Source of the DNA: Euborellia annulipes
Lineage: Eukaryota; Arthropoda; Insecta; Dermaptera; Anisolabididae
DNA length: 64,000 nucleotides
Assembly (NCBI GenBank): GCA_023213315.1
Contig: JAKCPI010014154.1
Coordinates: 32,558 to 96,557 of the forward strand
Direction of reading: 5' to 3'
Below the pieces are notes generated by a model. The model made no database searches. It saw nothing but the letters and a program-made list of their open reading frames with translations, and was not told the DNA's origin. Below are positions 53,345 through 64,000 of this stretch, in pieces. The position numbers and the translations under genes are program-made. Within the stretch, counting starts at the first letter, position 1, and each line of letters opens with the position of its first letter.

Positions 53345-54020
53345 TGTGGGAGTCACAGCCTCCTATCAAATCATAACAAATGTGATCTTTATAGTTATTT
53401 CTCTTTATTTAGACAAAAATGAATAATATAAATCTAATTGTTTCCTTTAAATTATATATACGCCTTTGTAATAGCAGAAGCCCTTTGTGCCATCTCTTCC
53501 CTCCCTAGATTAGATACTGAATTAGAAGTCCATAACATTATCATAATCCCACCGTTATGTTCCTCTCTTTCTGATTTACTGGAATATCGTATAACAAAGA
53601 AACAAAATTTTATAGCCATGTATAGCGGGTCTAACACTTGGTTAAGGTGCTTGCTCACCCTCGTGTGTTATATAAATTTTATAGCAGAAGTCATCCAGTT
53701 AGTGAGTCCACCATAAAATAATTTTTTTTTTCTTCGGTAATCAACGGCCATATTTATGTACCTGACCTGGGGAGAGATCTTTTTGATTAAGGAACTAAAT
53801 TTTTTTTTTTTTTTAAGAATCTTCGTGAAAATAAATATTTATCTCGAAAATAAACACTTAACTATTTATCAGAATAAATTACCCTCATTGATTTAGTAGA
53901 GTATAAAAGTTTTAAACATATGTTGATTTATTAAAATTACTTTTTATAGTAATAAATTAAATATCTATGACAGTAGTCTAGATGGGGAAGGGGGGAAAAA
54001 TGATTAGAGTTTGTTTTTTC
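53345..54020. other. Unique DNA, one doubtful open frame
   Basis: The frame 53438-53716 (92 codons) lies in slightly less AT-rich DNA but has no domain or clear exon borders. I do not call it a gene. Confidence 0.3.
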
Positions 54021-54024
54021 TTTA

Positions 54025-54275
54025 TCTTTAGATTTTGATGGAAATACACGTTTTGAAGTCCTGTGAGCCCAAAAAAGCGGGTCGTCACTACGAGGTTGAA
54101 ATTTTATATTTAAGTTAGGTACCCTCCTGGATAGTTAAAATAAGCTTTTGAACAAAATAGGGCAAAAAGTACTAGTACTTTACTGAAGTAGGCCTACTTT
54201 TTCAGTTTTTTCGAATTTCTCAAAATTTGGTATAACGATTTTGTTTAAAGTTCATATATCATCTATTTTTTCGTC
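54025..54275 (+). repeat. F1 middle fragment
   Basis: ATTTTGATGGAAATACACGT, CCCAAAAAAGCGGGTCG, AAGTTAGGTACCCTCCTGG, AAAAGTACTAGTACTTTACT and TTCATATATCATCTATTTTT are in family order. Both terminal structures are absent. Confidence 0.7.
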
Positions 54276-54419
54276 TGATTTTGGATTTTGAAATATTTTT
54301 AGTTAGAAGTTGGGAGGCACTAAACTATAATCTATTTATTATATTATATTAAACTGGTACTCTAAAGCTTTTGAGCAATGCCAGCCAGATTTTTCTTTTT
54401 TTTTTTTAATTTTAAACTG

Positions 54420-54690
54420 CTGTGGGATCACGGTCCCGTCCTAAAAGTATCTCCGAGAGGGTTTAATATTTTTATAAACAGGATACACAATTTTTTGAAG
54501 CTTTTGTGTAATACGAATGTTCAATTCTTTATCTGAAACCCCGCCTTCTCTTACGAATCCTTCGTAGATTAAACAAAGAGAAATCCCGGGCATATTCCCT
54601 TTAAGCTGCGCGTTCGTGCTCCTAGTGAAATGTTACAGCGCAGGTATATCTTCTCCATGCAATTAAAACCGTCTCGTTATTGACCAACAA
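54420..54690. other. GC-richer unique block
   Basis: Balanced composition, no repeat match, frames closed in all readings I checked. A conserved non-coding element or old exon is possible; nothing decides it. Confidence 0.2.
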
Positions 54691-54889
54691 TGAAGTAGAA
54701 TTTACTTTAAAAAACAATTGTTTACAATAAAAATAGTCTCTTTTTAAATCGATTCTCTCCCAAATAAATATTCTATTTAAGCCTTCCAAAAATACGATGC
54801 AGAAGAATGTTTAATTTGAATCTTTATCAGTAAAATAAAAAGTAAAAAATAAATTATTTGTATAAGTAAAAGAAAGTTGAACTCTAATG

Positions 54890-55015
54890 TATTCCCCGAA
54901 ACTAAATTTACAGTATACGTATATTAATGTCACTACAGAAAATTTGGTTTAAAATGTACAATATATTCTCATTTTGCCCTCAAAATTGTTTGAAGTACAC
55001 TTTACTCTTGTACTT
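54890..55015 (+). repeat. F1 scrap
   Basis: GTATTCCCCGAAACTAAATT and TTCTCATTTTGCCCTCAAAA, then GTTTGAAGTACACTTTACTC, are F1 blocks joined out of order. Confidence 0.55.
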
Positions 55016-55019
55016 GAGC

Positions 55020-55850
55020 CTTCTTGGCTGCAGAGACCATTTATTATATTGAATACAGTATTTATTTAAATTATGTTGTATCAATAACCACACCGATTTT
55101 TCGGAGCAATTTATCCGAATTTTTGCCATGCTTGGCATTGCTTTACTGCAATTATCTTGGCTGCTGTTACTCTACTCTGTTACCATCCCCCGGCTCATCA
55201 AATTTTCAACAAAAAAAAAAAAAAAAAACTTTTTGAAGTGCTCATTCGTCCACTGTTATAGGAAAATTTTTTTTTAATGGTGAAAAAGTTTTAGTCCAAA
55301 TACTTTTGAAGAGACGTGTTTTTATGGAAGAGAACTCGTTATTGATTTTTAGCTCTTCTCTTCCCATGCTTTTTCAATGTTCTTAAGTCTTAACTACACA
55401 TTTTTTTGATATACCCTTCAATAATACAAGGCTAGTATTCAGAAAATATATTTTTATATAGAACTTTTAGAAAACTTTTCTTGTCTGATTAATTAAGAGA
55501 TCGAAAAAGATCTAGGTCTTTTAAAAATTATATAAAACAAAGAGTGGATGATCTTAGTTTTCCCAACAATTCAATTACTATGCATTTTTCTAATAAATAT
55601 AATTGAAATCTAAATATTATTACTAATACATCAAATAGCAGAAAAAAAAATTTCAAACGTGTTATTTGAATATTTGAAATTTATTATAATTCATGGAAAT
55701 TGATGTAAAAAAGTCCTTAGCTTAGCTTACCAAAAAAAGACTCGAATAATTGGGAATCGCTCACCTGAAAAAAAAAAAAATTTATTAATTTTATTAATTC
55801 TATAAAATAATTAATCTATTTCTAAGGAGAATTTAATTAGAGTATTTTTT
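55020..55850. other. AT-rich, no gene recognised
   Basis: The frame at 55024-55236 has no domain and ends in a poly-A run. Nothing else is supported. Confidence 0.4.
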
Positions 55851-55853
55851 TAA

Positions 55854-56049
55854 GTCCTTTCGGCAACTTAGGTGATACACAGTATTTACGATATAGCCTA
55901 TATTAGTTCAGGCATATTTATTTATACCATTTGGTATTCAAATGATATAAATAAATCCATCGTCTGAAATCCGAACCCCCGATCCTTGGCTTCGTGACTC
56001 ATTTTTCAATTTATCAACAACTTTAGCCTCTCGGCCACGGGAGGGGGGG
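55854..56049 (-). mobile_element. SINE family B, near complete
   Basis: Minus strand: CCCCTCCCGTGGCCGAGAGG, then CTAAAGTTGTTGATAAATTG, GATCGGGGGTTCGGATTTC (box B), the ATCATTTGAATACCAAATGG palindrome and AAGTTGCCGAAAGGACTTAA. The head GTGGCCGAGAGGCTAAAG resembles tRNA-Ser/Leu box A. This is the best preserved head of the family here. Confidence 0.75.
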
Positions 56050-56257
56050 TATTTTTTGTTTTGATATTTTGTCTTTTGAGATCAATTAATCATATTATTA
56101 TAATAGTTATCCAACCAATTATTTAAAATTTTATCAGAAATTAGCAAGAGCAAGGAGCAGCAAAAACAAAAAAAAGCCTTTAGATGCCAAATGGCGAACA
56201 AAATTTTTGATGCACCTGTACCTACTCTTCCTAATTTCTAACATCAACAGTATAGAA

Positions 56258-56677
56258 CAGGGGTCGGCAACATTTTAAGCAGAGAGTCATTTTTCCGTAA
56301 ATAATTTTACAAAATCTTACCAAGAGCCGCATCGGACCTTTATAAAAATATTTTTACTAAATAGAATTATTATAAACTTACTTATAAAAATTAAAATATA
56401 TGTTCAATTCAAAAAAAAAAAAAAAAAACAGTGTGTTTGAATGAAAAGGCGGCAGTCTTATATAATTACGTACTTTATTTTAATATACTAATAAATCTAA
56501 TCAATTTCAAATCTACCACATTTAAAATTCTTTTTGAAAAAATATTTTTACTTCAATAAATAAAATTTCCATGGTTGTAGAAATATTATATATATTTTGG
56601 ACAGACTCAAGAGCCACATAATTTTATATAAAGAGTCGCTCGCATGCGGCTCGCGAGCCGCGGGTTGCCGACCCCTG
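56258..56677. mobile_element. hAT-like MITE with CAGGGGTCGGCAAC ends
   Basis: Perfect terminal inverted CAGGGGTCGGCAAC / GTTGCCGACCCCTG and a perfect 8-bp duplication GTATAGAA (56250-56257 and 56678-56685). A second hairpin-like part near the right end has GGCTCGCGAGCCGC. 420 bp, non-coding. A solitary left tip of the same family is at 29855. Confidence 0.93.
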
Positions 56678-56689
56678 GTATAGAATTAT

Positions 56690-57320
56690 AAAGATTATCG
56701 TGTTGAGAAGCAAACCATTGACCATTAGATTTTGAAATTTGTGAAAGTTATAAACAATCATAGTCGCAAATTATGCAGTATAATTAAATAAATAAATAAT
56801 TATCGTATCATTTATATATTAGCTAGCTATATTTAGTTTATGTATTCCCAGTGTCTTACCTAGCATGCATGGGTGGTGGATTAATTATTAATATTCAAAA
56901 ACAAATTAGGGAACTTAATTTTAGTGAATGGTTAGAGTGTGGATGAACCTCTTTCATCCCACCCTTGGATGCCCTTTTTATTCCTTTACTCTTTCTCTAT
57001 CTTCCTGAGAAATTTATCGCCATCTGGACGTTTTTTTTTTTATATATGCTACTCTACTTTTTTGCCACCCAAATTCAGTGTTTTCCCTTCGTAAGCTTCT
57101 TTTACTTACCTACTATTGAATTTTCAAAAAAAAAATCTATATTGATTTTATTTAATGAGATTTTTGGAGTTTTCTCACAGTTCTTAAACAAGTACGCTAT
57201 TGAAGAAAGATTAAATCAGTTTTCCGACTGGATGGAAACTGGCTATATATAGGTTGCTTGTTTGTGATTATAACAAGTGGTTCAAAGTCGTAAGAGAGCG
57301 AGAGTGAGGTTTCGGGGTAG
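56690..57320. other. AT-rich, one hydrophobic open frame
   Basis: The frame 56965-57252 (95 codons) is Phe/Leu/Ile-rich and could pass as membrane segments, but TTT-rich DNA produces such frames by chance. No splice or start support. Confidence 0.25.
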
Positions 57321-57329
57321 GCGAAAAGA

Positions 57330-57450
57330 AGGGATTGAAAGAATGAAGCTGAGGGGTTGTTTGGCTCTGGCCCTTGGTGCAGAGAGCCATGAAATGACCC
57401 CATAATGACCCGGTCACGGACCTGAGGCCTGGGTCATTAAAATAAATTAG
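57330..57450. promoter_or_regulatory. Cluster of nuclear-receptor half-sites
   Basis: TGACCC at 57395-57400 and 57406-57411 are direct repeats spaced by 5 bases. On the minus strand this is GGGTCA-N5-GGGTCA, a DR5 arrangement. The second overlaps CGGTCA (57411-57416) to make the palindrome TGACCCGGTCA, and another GGGTCA lies at 57431-57436. The block is GC-richer and unique in the window. An enhancer is possible but chance cannot be excluded. Confidence 0.3.
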
Positions 57451-57957
57451 ACTGCCCTTTTCCCTTTAACTTTTATATCTTTTGCATGTTGTGTTGAGAA
57501 TTTTACAGCTAGAGAGTAGCACGGATGGATGGTGGGGTTTGTTTTGGAATTCCTCAACAACAACAAATGCCATTCATTCGAATGTCAAGTTGTTCGAGAA
57601 TTTACATATTCGCTATGAATTATTTTTTTTATTTAAAGAATTCCAAAGTAAAAAAAAAAAATATTTTTGTATTCAAACATTATAACAACACGAATTGTAA
57701 TTACAGTTTTTACAGAGGAAAATATTTTGAACCCTTTGCCTAATAGAGAAAAAAAAGTCTCATATTTCATCCAGGGTGGTTGGTTAGTAGTTCGTTCTCC
57801 CTCTTCAAAATTTAAAAGAATTGAATTTTAGACAAATATAAAAATTAAGTTTCAAAAGGAGCGTGATATCACGAAAAATATTCTTATCTTATAACATAAA
57901 TCCTACCTTAACGCTCATCTCATATAAATGTGCAGGATATATGGCCTCCTATATACT

Positions 57958-58060
57958 CCCCCCACCTCCCTCCCGTGGCCAAGAGGCTAGAGTTTTGACA
58001 AATGTAATAATGATAGTCTTAAAAAGACGCGAGGTGACCGAATGTTTTTTTTTTAAGGTT
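57958..58060 (+). mobile_element. SINE family B head fragment
   Basis: CCCCCACCTCCCTCCCGTGG, CCAAGAGGCTAGAGTTTTGA, CAAATGTAATAATGATAGTC and GACGCGAGGTGACCG. The body downstream is lost. Confidence 0.6.
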
Positions 58061-58134
58061 TTATCGGGAGGATTTCTGATTCGACTCTTTGAACGAAAAA
58101 TAAAAATTAATTTTAACTTAACGAGCCAGTGGTA

Positions 58135-58355
58135 CAGTGAGCGCCAGAATTAAGTCCCCACCTGATAGCTAGAGCTTTAAGTATATAGTATATAGTGAAA
58201 TAATTTTAACGACCGAAAAGGTAAAACGTAAAATCTGGTACAGATGATTTTATTTTACCTTTTCAAATTTAAAATTATTTCACCATTTACCATATATTAT
58301 ACCATATACTTAAGGCTAAAGCTATCAGGTGGGGACTTAATTGTGGCTTTCACTG
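58135..58355. mobile_element. Tc1/mariner-type MITE, long palindrome
   Basis: 221 bp bounded by TA (58133-58134 and 58356-58357). Ends CAGTGAGCGCCAGAATTAAG and its inverse (TTAATTGTGGCTTTCACTG). The arms extend inward with CCCCACCTGATAGCT and AGCTATCAGGTGGGG, then the ATATAGTGAAATAATTTTAA block and its inverse, so nearly the whole element folds back. Confidence 0.85.
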
Positions 58356-58374
58356 TACCAGGTTTGCAAGCCGT

Positions 58375-58485
58375 CACAAGCGAGAAAAATTTATTTCAAT
58401 TGAATTAGCTACCAATCATTAAAAAAAAAATAGGGATGGGGACTAAATCGCCATAGATACCGAAAAAGACTTAATAAAAAAAAAT
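58375..58485 (+). mobile_element. SINE family C fragment
   Basis: TTTCAATTGAATTAGCTACC, AATAGGGATGGGGACTAAAT and GATACCGAAAAAGACTTAAT with an A-rich tail. The head is degenerate (GGTTTGCAAGCCGTCACAAG). Confidence 0.6.
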
Positions 58486-58489
58486 GTAA

Positions 58490-59540
58490 CTTAACTCACA
58501 TATACATAATTCTTCAAGAAAATATAAATTCTTTTAAAAATTATGCCTTGTATTTATTGTATGTAATCGTATTGTATGCTTTGTTATTAACATCTTAATT
58601 TTTTACAATTTAATTAATAAGCATTTGAGACGTAAGTTAAAATTAAATTTTTGCCAAAAGTTTGGAACTAATGGTGAAGTTAAGAAGCCTCTCAATAAAT
58701 TTTCAAAAAAAAAAAAACTTAGATATGATAGGCCAGAAAAAAGAAGAGACCTTGTATAAAACTCAATTCACACTTAAGGCATTGCCAAAGTGCACTTAAA
58801 AAAGTTTTTTTTTTTTAAACTCACTACACCACATTTCAGAGGAATTATTCGGAACAAAAATCGAAAAACAGGAAAAAAAATTATCCTCATAAAGTAGAAT
58901 CTAATGTGCATTAGAATTCAACTAAATTATTAATATTAAAAATAGTTATAAACGAAATTTTTATTTATTGATAATAATTGAATAGTTAATTATCTAAAGA
59001 TATTCTAGATATATCTATCTCACCGAGATCTCTTTTTCTCTTTATAAATAAATAATGTAAAAAGTTACTTTAATCAGCTCAAGTGCTTTTTTTTTGTCGA
59101 TAGATAAAGAGAAGAAAGACGTGAACTATGCGAATCCCTTAAAAATATAGACGAGGGGGGTTTTTTCTTAGAACTTCAAAAAAAAAAAAGTTGAGTATAG
59201 TAAGGAATTAGAATTTGAAAGAAGGGAGCGAAGAGAAATTAAGCCTACGCCCCAACCATTAAGCTACCCTCGGGTTTCTATTCATTCATAAATTACCACA
59301 AAACCTACTATTCTTTAAATTGCCCCAAAAAAAAAAAAATTCTTTTGACGGCGAAATAAAAAATAATTTTTTAAATTAATTTCCTTAGTAATTTTTTTCT
59401 TAAATATATAATTATTTAAAAAATAATTTTCTGAGGAGAGAGGAAAGGTAAGGAGACAATATAATTACAGACTTAGATCATAAATTTTAAATATCTGATT
59501 ATTTTAGACAAATTTTTGATTATTATTATTCGTTAGTTAT
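58490..59540. other. AT-rich, no gene recognised
   Basis: No exon or repeat family signal. Confidence 0.4.
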
Positions 59541-59544
59541 AATA

Positions 59545-59680
59545 CCTAATGGGATTCCCCGTTTATTTACCCGCACACGTGCACAAGACACACACTTCAA
59601 ACCAAACCGGTCTCTGGCCTTAGCCATCTCGTGAAGTTACATTATTTCCTATCTCTAACTCCTCCTGCGTTTATATTTCT
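59545..59680 (+). repeat. Dispersed repeat related to 18238-18345
   Basis: GGGATTCCCCGTTTATTTAC, TTAGCCATCTCGTGAAGTTA and ATTATTTCCTATCTCTAAC parallel the earlier copy. The middle differs. Confidence 0.55.
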
Positions 59681-59689
59681 AGCTAATGA

Positions 59690-60990
59690 ACTAATCGTTA
59701 TTTCTAGTTCCACCCAGTGGCGATACTTCTGTTCATATATTTAGAAGATATTTAAAATTGCTTATTAGAAAGTTAACATTTATTGATTAGACATGGATGG
59801 TGAACACGAATGAATTATCCAAGTTAAGGCATTTATCCTATCACCTTCATGACAGTTTTCTCCCTCGCCCTTATCAAATCGTGTATGACGAGCCAGTTTG
59901 TTTCTTCTTTTGATCTCATCTGTACCAAAATCAAGAGAAAAATGACAAAGATTAAGAAGATAAATTTTATCGATATCATCGCAATAATTTTAAATACCTA
60001 TTTAAATAAAATAAAAAAAAAGATAATTTTTTTTTATTAGAATAAATTGAGAGGAAAAACAAAAGAATTGATTTAATTTTCGAATATTGCCAGTATTTAT
60101 TTTCAATCAACTGTTTAATTGATATTGACTTTATATAAATGTATAAAGTTTGTGTATAATGTTTTGTTTTTTTTTCTAAAATTTTCATTTTAAACATCAG
60201 ACAGATGAAATGTTTGATAAAACGACATTGATGGACGTCTAAAGAATTAAAAAAAAAAAATTCAACAATAAACAACATGAACAAATACAACAAAATAAAA
60301 ATTCAATGACAAAAATTAAATTATAAGGTTTAACTCCATTGATAGATAACAAAAAATTACCATTGAACATAAAAGACCTTTTCAGATATAAATATTCTCT
60401 TTTAGATCTAATTGTTTATTCCGTTTGATATGAATATTTAAAAAAATGTTTAATCAACCCTTGAGGAATGGAATATAAAGCTAAAATTCACAAAAAATTA
60501 TAAATATACATGTAATGTGGAGTTATTTGAAGCTGAATCTTAAAAACTGTTTGAGGCCACTCCGCAATCTTGTTTTAAGTAATCGGCTATTTGCGGTGTT
60601 GGCTGAGTTAAAGGACAGATATGGACATATATGGATATATGTTGAATTTTTAGCCCAGATCTCTGTTAAGTTAGCGACGACCCAAAGTTCTGCTTAAGAT
60701 ATAACAAAAGGGTGATATTAGAAACACAAGCCTGGCACCAGCATCCTAACTTCACGAATAAAAATGACAGAAACTATATGCAATCTATCCTTTTTTTGCT
60801 ATTATTCATTTTATATTTTTAGGATATATGGCAAGGTGTTGAAGATGATTATTTGAATATTTTCTAATATCCAATTTGGAACTATGTTAACTACCCATAC
60901 ATGAAGTACCCGGCCCTAAATCTAGTAACATTGGTGGTAAGCATAGCAGTGACTTTGACTATAGCAATAAACCCAAAAGATATCTACCCC
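59690..60990. other. AT-rich, no gene recognised
   Basis: The frame at 60515-60697 (60 codons) lies in slightly more balanced DNA, has no domain and no splice context. The rest is AT-rich. Confidence 0.35.
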
Positions 60991-60998
60991 TAGTATAC

Positions 60999-61458
60999 CA
61001 GGAATGGGCAAAATTCTTTAAAAAGGATTAGGTGATCTGGACAGTTCGGACGATCCGAATCACTAATCCGATCTAACTGCTGCAAAAAGATAAGCTGTCC
61101 GATTTGGAGATCCGGACAGTTCGGACAATCTGATCCGATTTAGAAAAAGGGCGGTTCTAATCAAATCCAGATCCGCGATCCGAAAATTCGGACTTGATTT
61201 TTAAGCGTTTGAATGAATTACGTAAAAGGATATACATATTTATTAAAAAGTAAAAAATATTCTTTGAAAGGGATCGCAAAAATCCAAGATTGCTAATCCT
61301 TCGAAAAGTATCGATCCGATCCTGGATACAGAGAGAAAAAATAATTTTGATCCAGTTCCATGATTCTCAAAAAAAAAAATGGATTTCGATCCAGATCCGA
61401 AGATTCTGAATCGTTTCTCATTTCAAATTCAAAAGGATCGCGATCCTGCCCAACCCTG
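60999..61458. mobile_element. hAT-like MITE with GATCC-rich interior
   Basis: Ends CAGGAATGGGCA and TGCCCAACCCTG are imperfect inverses. The flanks TAGTATAC (60991-60998) and ATCTATAC (61459-61466) look like an 8-bp duplication with 2 mismatches. The interior is crowded with GATCCG, TTCGGAC and GATCGCGATCC words in both orientations, so it can fold extensively. Confidence 0.65.
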
Positions 61459-61561
61459 ATCTATACCACAACTTATTAAAGAATATTTTTTCCCTGTTTA
61501 AATAAAATTTTATAAAAATCAATTCAACCGAATTTGTTAACACATGTTTAACCTCAGATCA

Positions 61562-61788
61562 CACTCACCAAACATTCACTCTGTCTTTTCGGCAACTCAG
61601 GCCATATAAGACATTTACGATAATCGTTATAGATTTAATATACATATATGGGGTCCAGGCATTCTTATTTAAGCCATTTGGTATCCAAGTGGCTTAAATA
61701 AAATCATCGAACTGCCTGGGGCCCGAACCCGCGACGTTTGGTATACGAGGTTAGCACGCTAACCTCTACACCAAGCCCCGAGGGCCCA
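61562..61788 (-). mobile_element. SINE family A, near complete
   Basis: Minus strand: CTCGGGGCTTGGTGTAGAGG, TTAGCGTGCTAACCTCGTAT, GCGGGTTCGGGCCCCAGGCA (box B), the TTAAGCCACTTGGATACC / AAATGGCTTAAATAA palindrome and TTGCCGAAAAGACAGAGTGA. No clear poly-A or duplication. Confidence 0.8.
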
Positions 61789-61799
61789 AAACAAGTCTA

Positions 61800-62500
61800 A
61801 ATTTATTTTGTTTTAGTAAAATTTTTAAAATTGTATTGATTATAATACTTCCTGCTGTTATACTGGTATATAAAGAAGAGGACTTGTTTAGTTAAATGAG
61901 TCCATTTTAGATTATTAAATCAATAAAAATGCCAGAGTAAAAAAAAAGTTATTCACATATGTAAAAAAAGTTTTAAAAAGGGAGAGAGGTAGTTATAAAA
62001 AAAAGGTGATACTTAAATTACAAACTTTGGCGAAAATACATTTATGCCATCAGTAAATTTACTATATATATAGAGTAGCTATATTCCGAATATTAACTTT
62101 TTGATGGAATAAAGAGGATTTGGAATTTTAATGACGATAACGAAATGAAAATGCTCAGTCAGAGAGGAAGTGGATGGAAAGTGCGAGTTTAGAAATCGAA
62201 TTTTATTGAATTCAAATCAAATTTAATGAACCCAATTTAAACAAATCCGATCGTTTATTTTATTTTCTCTTATCTATTAGTATTGAATGGGTAAAATCAA
62301 TATATTTTATCGTGTTCTCGGACTAAAAAAGGCCAGTCTATAAAGAAATTGATATTTTGAATGCAAGAACAAAAATCTCAAAAGAGGTTTGTGTGCAAAT
62401 TAAAAATTTTAGATATGCCTCATGTGAGTTTTGATCAGTTCAACTAAAAATATTACTCATCCTATTTTGGGATTTTTTTAATTATATAAAATTAAATTAC
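61800..62500. other. AT-rich, no gene recognised
   Basis: No exon or repeat signal supported. Confidence 0.4.
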
Positions 62501-62507
62501 TAGTATA

Positions 62508-62728
62508 TAGTATTGGATTCTTGTCAAAAATTCGATGTCGAGATTTTGATGGATATACACGTTTTGATGCCCCCTAAATCCAAAAAAGTGGTTTTCGCGA
62601 CATGGTCTGTCTGTGATATTTAAGTTAGGCACCCCACAAAAAATCTGGTGTGACAAGCACAGAACACATCTTTTGATTACCGAAGGTAAGAAAAAGTTGT
62701 GTGCTGTGCGATAGTCACATCAGATTTT
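62508..62728 (+). repeat. F1 dispersed element, short internal-deletion form
   Basis: AGTATTGGATTCTTGTCAAA, GATGTCGAGATTTTGATGGA and GACATGGTCTGTCTGTGATA jump to TTTAAGTTAGGCACCCC and then directly to the stem-loop end AAAAAATCTGGTGTGACAAG to CATCAGATTTTT (62638-62728). The left hairpin is lost. Confidence 0.8.
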
Positions 62729-62729
62729 T

Positions 62730-64000
62730 CTATAATGGATAAGGGTTATACAATATAAACCCAACCAAATCCAAAGTTTTTAAAGAGTTAGCTGAATATT
62801 TATGTTCTTTCATCGATTCTCTGGATGATGAATAATGAAGTAATTTAAATTCATTGATAAAAAAATTTCTATCACTAAAGAGAGAAAGAGATATTTGTAC
62901 TTTATTTATATATCGAATAAAATAATTTTTTTTTAATAAGATTATCCAATTTTTTATTAAAAATTAAATAAATAATAAACAATAAGACCCTTTAGAGTTC
63001 AATTAAGTTTTCATATTTGAGGGAAAAGTTTTGCGTTTAAGGCAAAAATTCTCATGACCTAACAAAAAAAATTTTCCGGCTGTTTCGTGTACGAAAGGCA
63101 ATCACCAATACTTGTGTCACACAATACCGGTACTTGTGTCTGGCTTAGGGTGGCCCTTATTTTTGCGACTTTTTAAAATTTTAGCTCCCAACCCCGAAAT
63201 TCTCTTTCAATGAAGTCTAAATGCCAATAGATTATTTTCTCTCTTCTTGAGCTTAGGATACTTTACAAGCTCTGGGCCGAAAATATTTTTTTTTTACTAT
63301 TTAAATTATACTCCTATACATATATGCATTATAGGCTATATACTGTATTATAGGAATGCCTAGTATGTTTTGATAGATTAAATTATATTCTATTATTCTA
63401 TTCCTCAAAAATATATTTTTATTTTATTTAATTTATTTTTTTATTATTTATTATAATAGTGGTATTTGTATTATTTAATTAATTTTTTAAAATTCCTGAT
63501 CAAAAGTTATTGTCTTCATGCCAGCTTCTTTTCTCTTTTCTAAACTCTATGCCTTCATAGATACTCTTTGCTCTTTTTCTATACTCGTTGCTTCAAGTTG
63601 AAATTGGTCTTGTGATATTCTGACGTTTAATTTTTTTTTGTTGTGTTGTGTTCTCTCCTTGCCTTCAATATTCTCATCGAAATTTTCTTCTCAAATGTGT
63701 GAGTAGCATTTATAAATAAATAAATATTAATATTTTAATCAAATATATTGATAGATACAATTATTAATAAGGTTATTTTTGATATATGACAGGACTCATC
63801 CGTAGACACATTCATTCCATTCAATACACAACAGAATTCCTTAATTATATTATTTAAATAATTAGTACAAATTTAAATACAAATTTAAAATTATATAATT
63901 CATGATTTATTATGCCTTGGATTTACTATCGTATATATTTTTAATATAATTTAGGGCTATAAACATACAAACACACCTTCACAGAAGCCTAATGAATTTT
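62730..64000. other. AT-rich, no gene recognised
   Basis: No exon, RNA gene or family match that I can support up to the end of the window. Confidence 0.4.

Noticed and set aside
53438..53716. 92-codon frame as an exon
   Set aside because: No convincing splice borders and no recognised domain; kept only as a doubtful note.
56965..57252. Small membrane protein
   Set aside because: Hydrophobicity follows from T-rich codons; no start context, domain or conservation evidence.
60515..60697. 60-codon frame as a gene
   Set aside because: Short, no domain, no context.

Overview
This looks like a window from an invertebrate animal nuclear genome, possibly an arthropod, though the species cannot be fixed. 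It is strongly AT-rich by eye, full of homopolymer runs, and has spliceosomal-type exon borders (AG|exon|GTRAGT). It is packed with eukaryotic transposable elements: Penelope-like retroelements, a P element, hAT and Tc1 MITEs, a Helitron-like element and tRNA-derived SINEs. There are no bacterial operons, rRNA genes or CRISPR arrays, and no complete host gene. Most open frames are short chance frames in AT-rich or low-complexity DNA.

Host-gene content is limited to two good candidate internal exons on the + strand (28752-28861 and 52692-52813). There are also a few GC-richer unique islands (15250-15510, 18690-18940, 27400-27610, 32480-32700, 38650-38960, 45660-45900, 54420-54690, 57330-57450) that could be exons, promoters or conserved non-coding elements. 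The window may lie inside the long introns of one or more + strand genes. One island has a perfect RFX-type X-box; another has a cluster of nuclear-receptor half-sites.

Layout. 1-4750: AT-rich DNA with a Tc1-type MITE and SINE pieces. 4755-6984: a Helitron-like element carrying about 14.6 copies of a 117-bp minisatellite. 7009-9366: a SINE, then two consecutive copies of a dispersed element I call F1. 10580-11000: a decayed inverted Penelope terminal pair. 13783-14750: F1 with a nested SINE. 17575-18345: F1 with a nested hAT-like MITE. 19206-20248: a large inverted repeat enclosing hammerhead-like motifs. 21175-23330: F1 copies and a SINE. 24238-28700: MITEs and SINEs. 29315-29786: a near-perfect Penelope terminal palindrome. 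30992-32043: F1 holding a hAT-like MITE that holds a 178-bp hammerhead mini-element. 33505-43255: MITEs, SINEs and F1 copies. 46120-46870: F1 with a nested SINE. 48070-50093: a P-like transposon with a THAP exon and two nested hAT MITEs. 50127-51680: a Penelope-like element encoding a GIY-YIG endonuclease and flanked by inverted terminal arms. 51717-52575: F1 with a SINE. 53300-64000: mostly unique AT-rich DNA with scattered MITEs, SINEs and an F1 fragment.

The most interesting theme is a recurring module: a hammerhead-ribozyme-like core (CTGANGA, hairpin, GAAACGTC), in most copies followed by an AATAAA-type stretch and AGCTGC. It occurs at six loci, several times on both arms of inverted repeats, and once as a stand-alone mini-element with a target-site duplication. 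The P-like transposon and the F1 family (stem-loop ends plus an internal RFX-like palindrome) are the next best leads.
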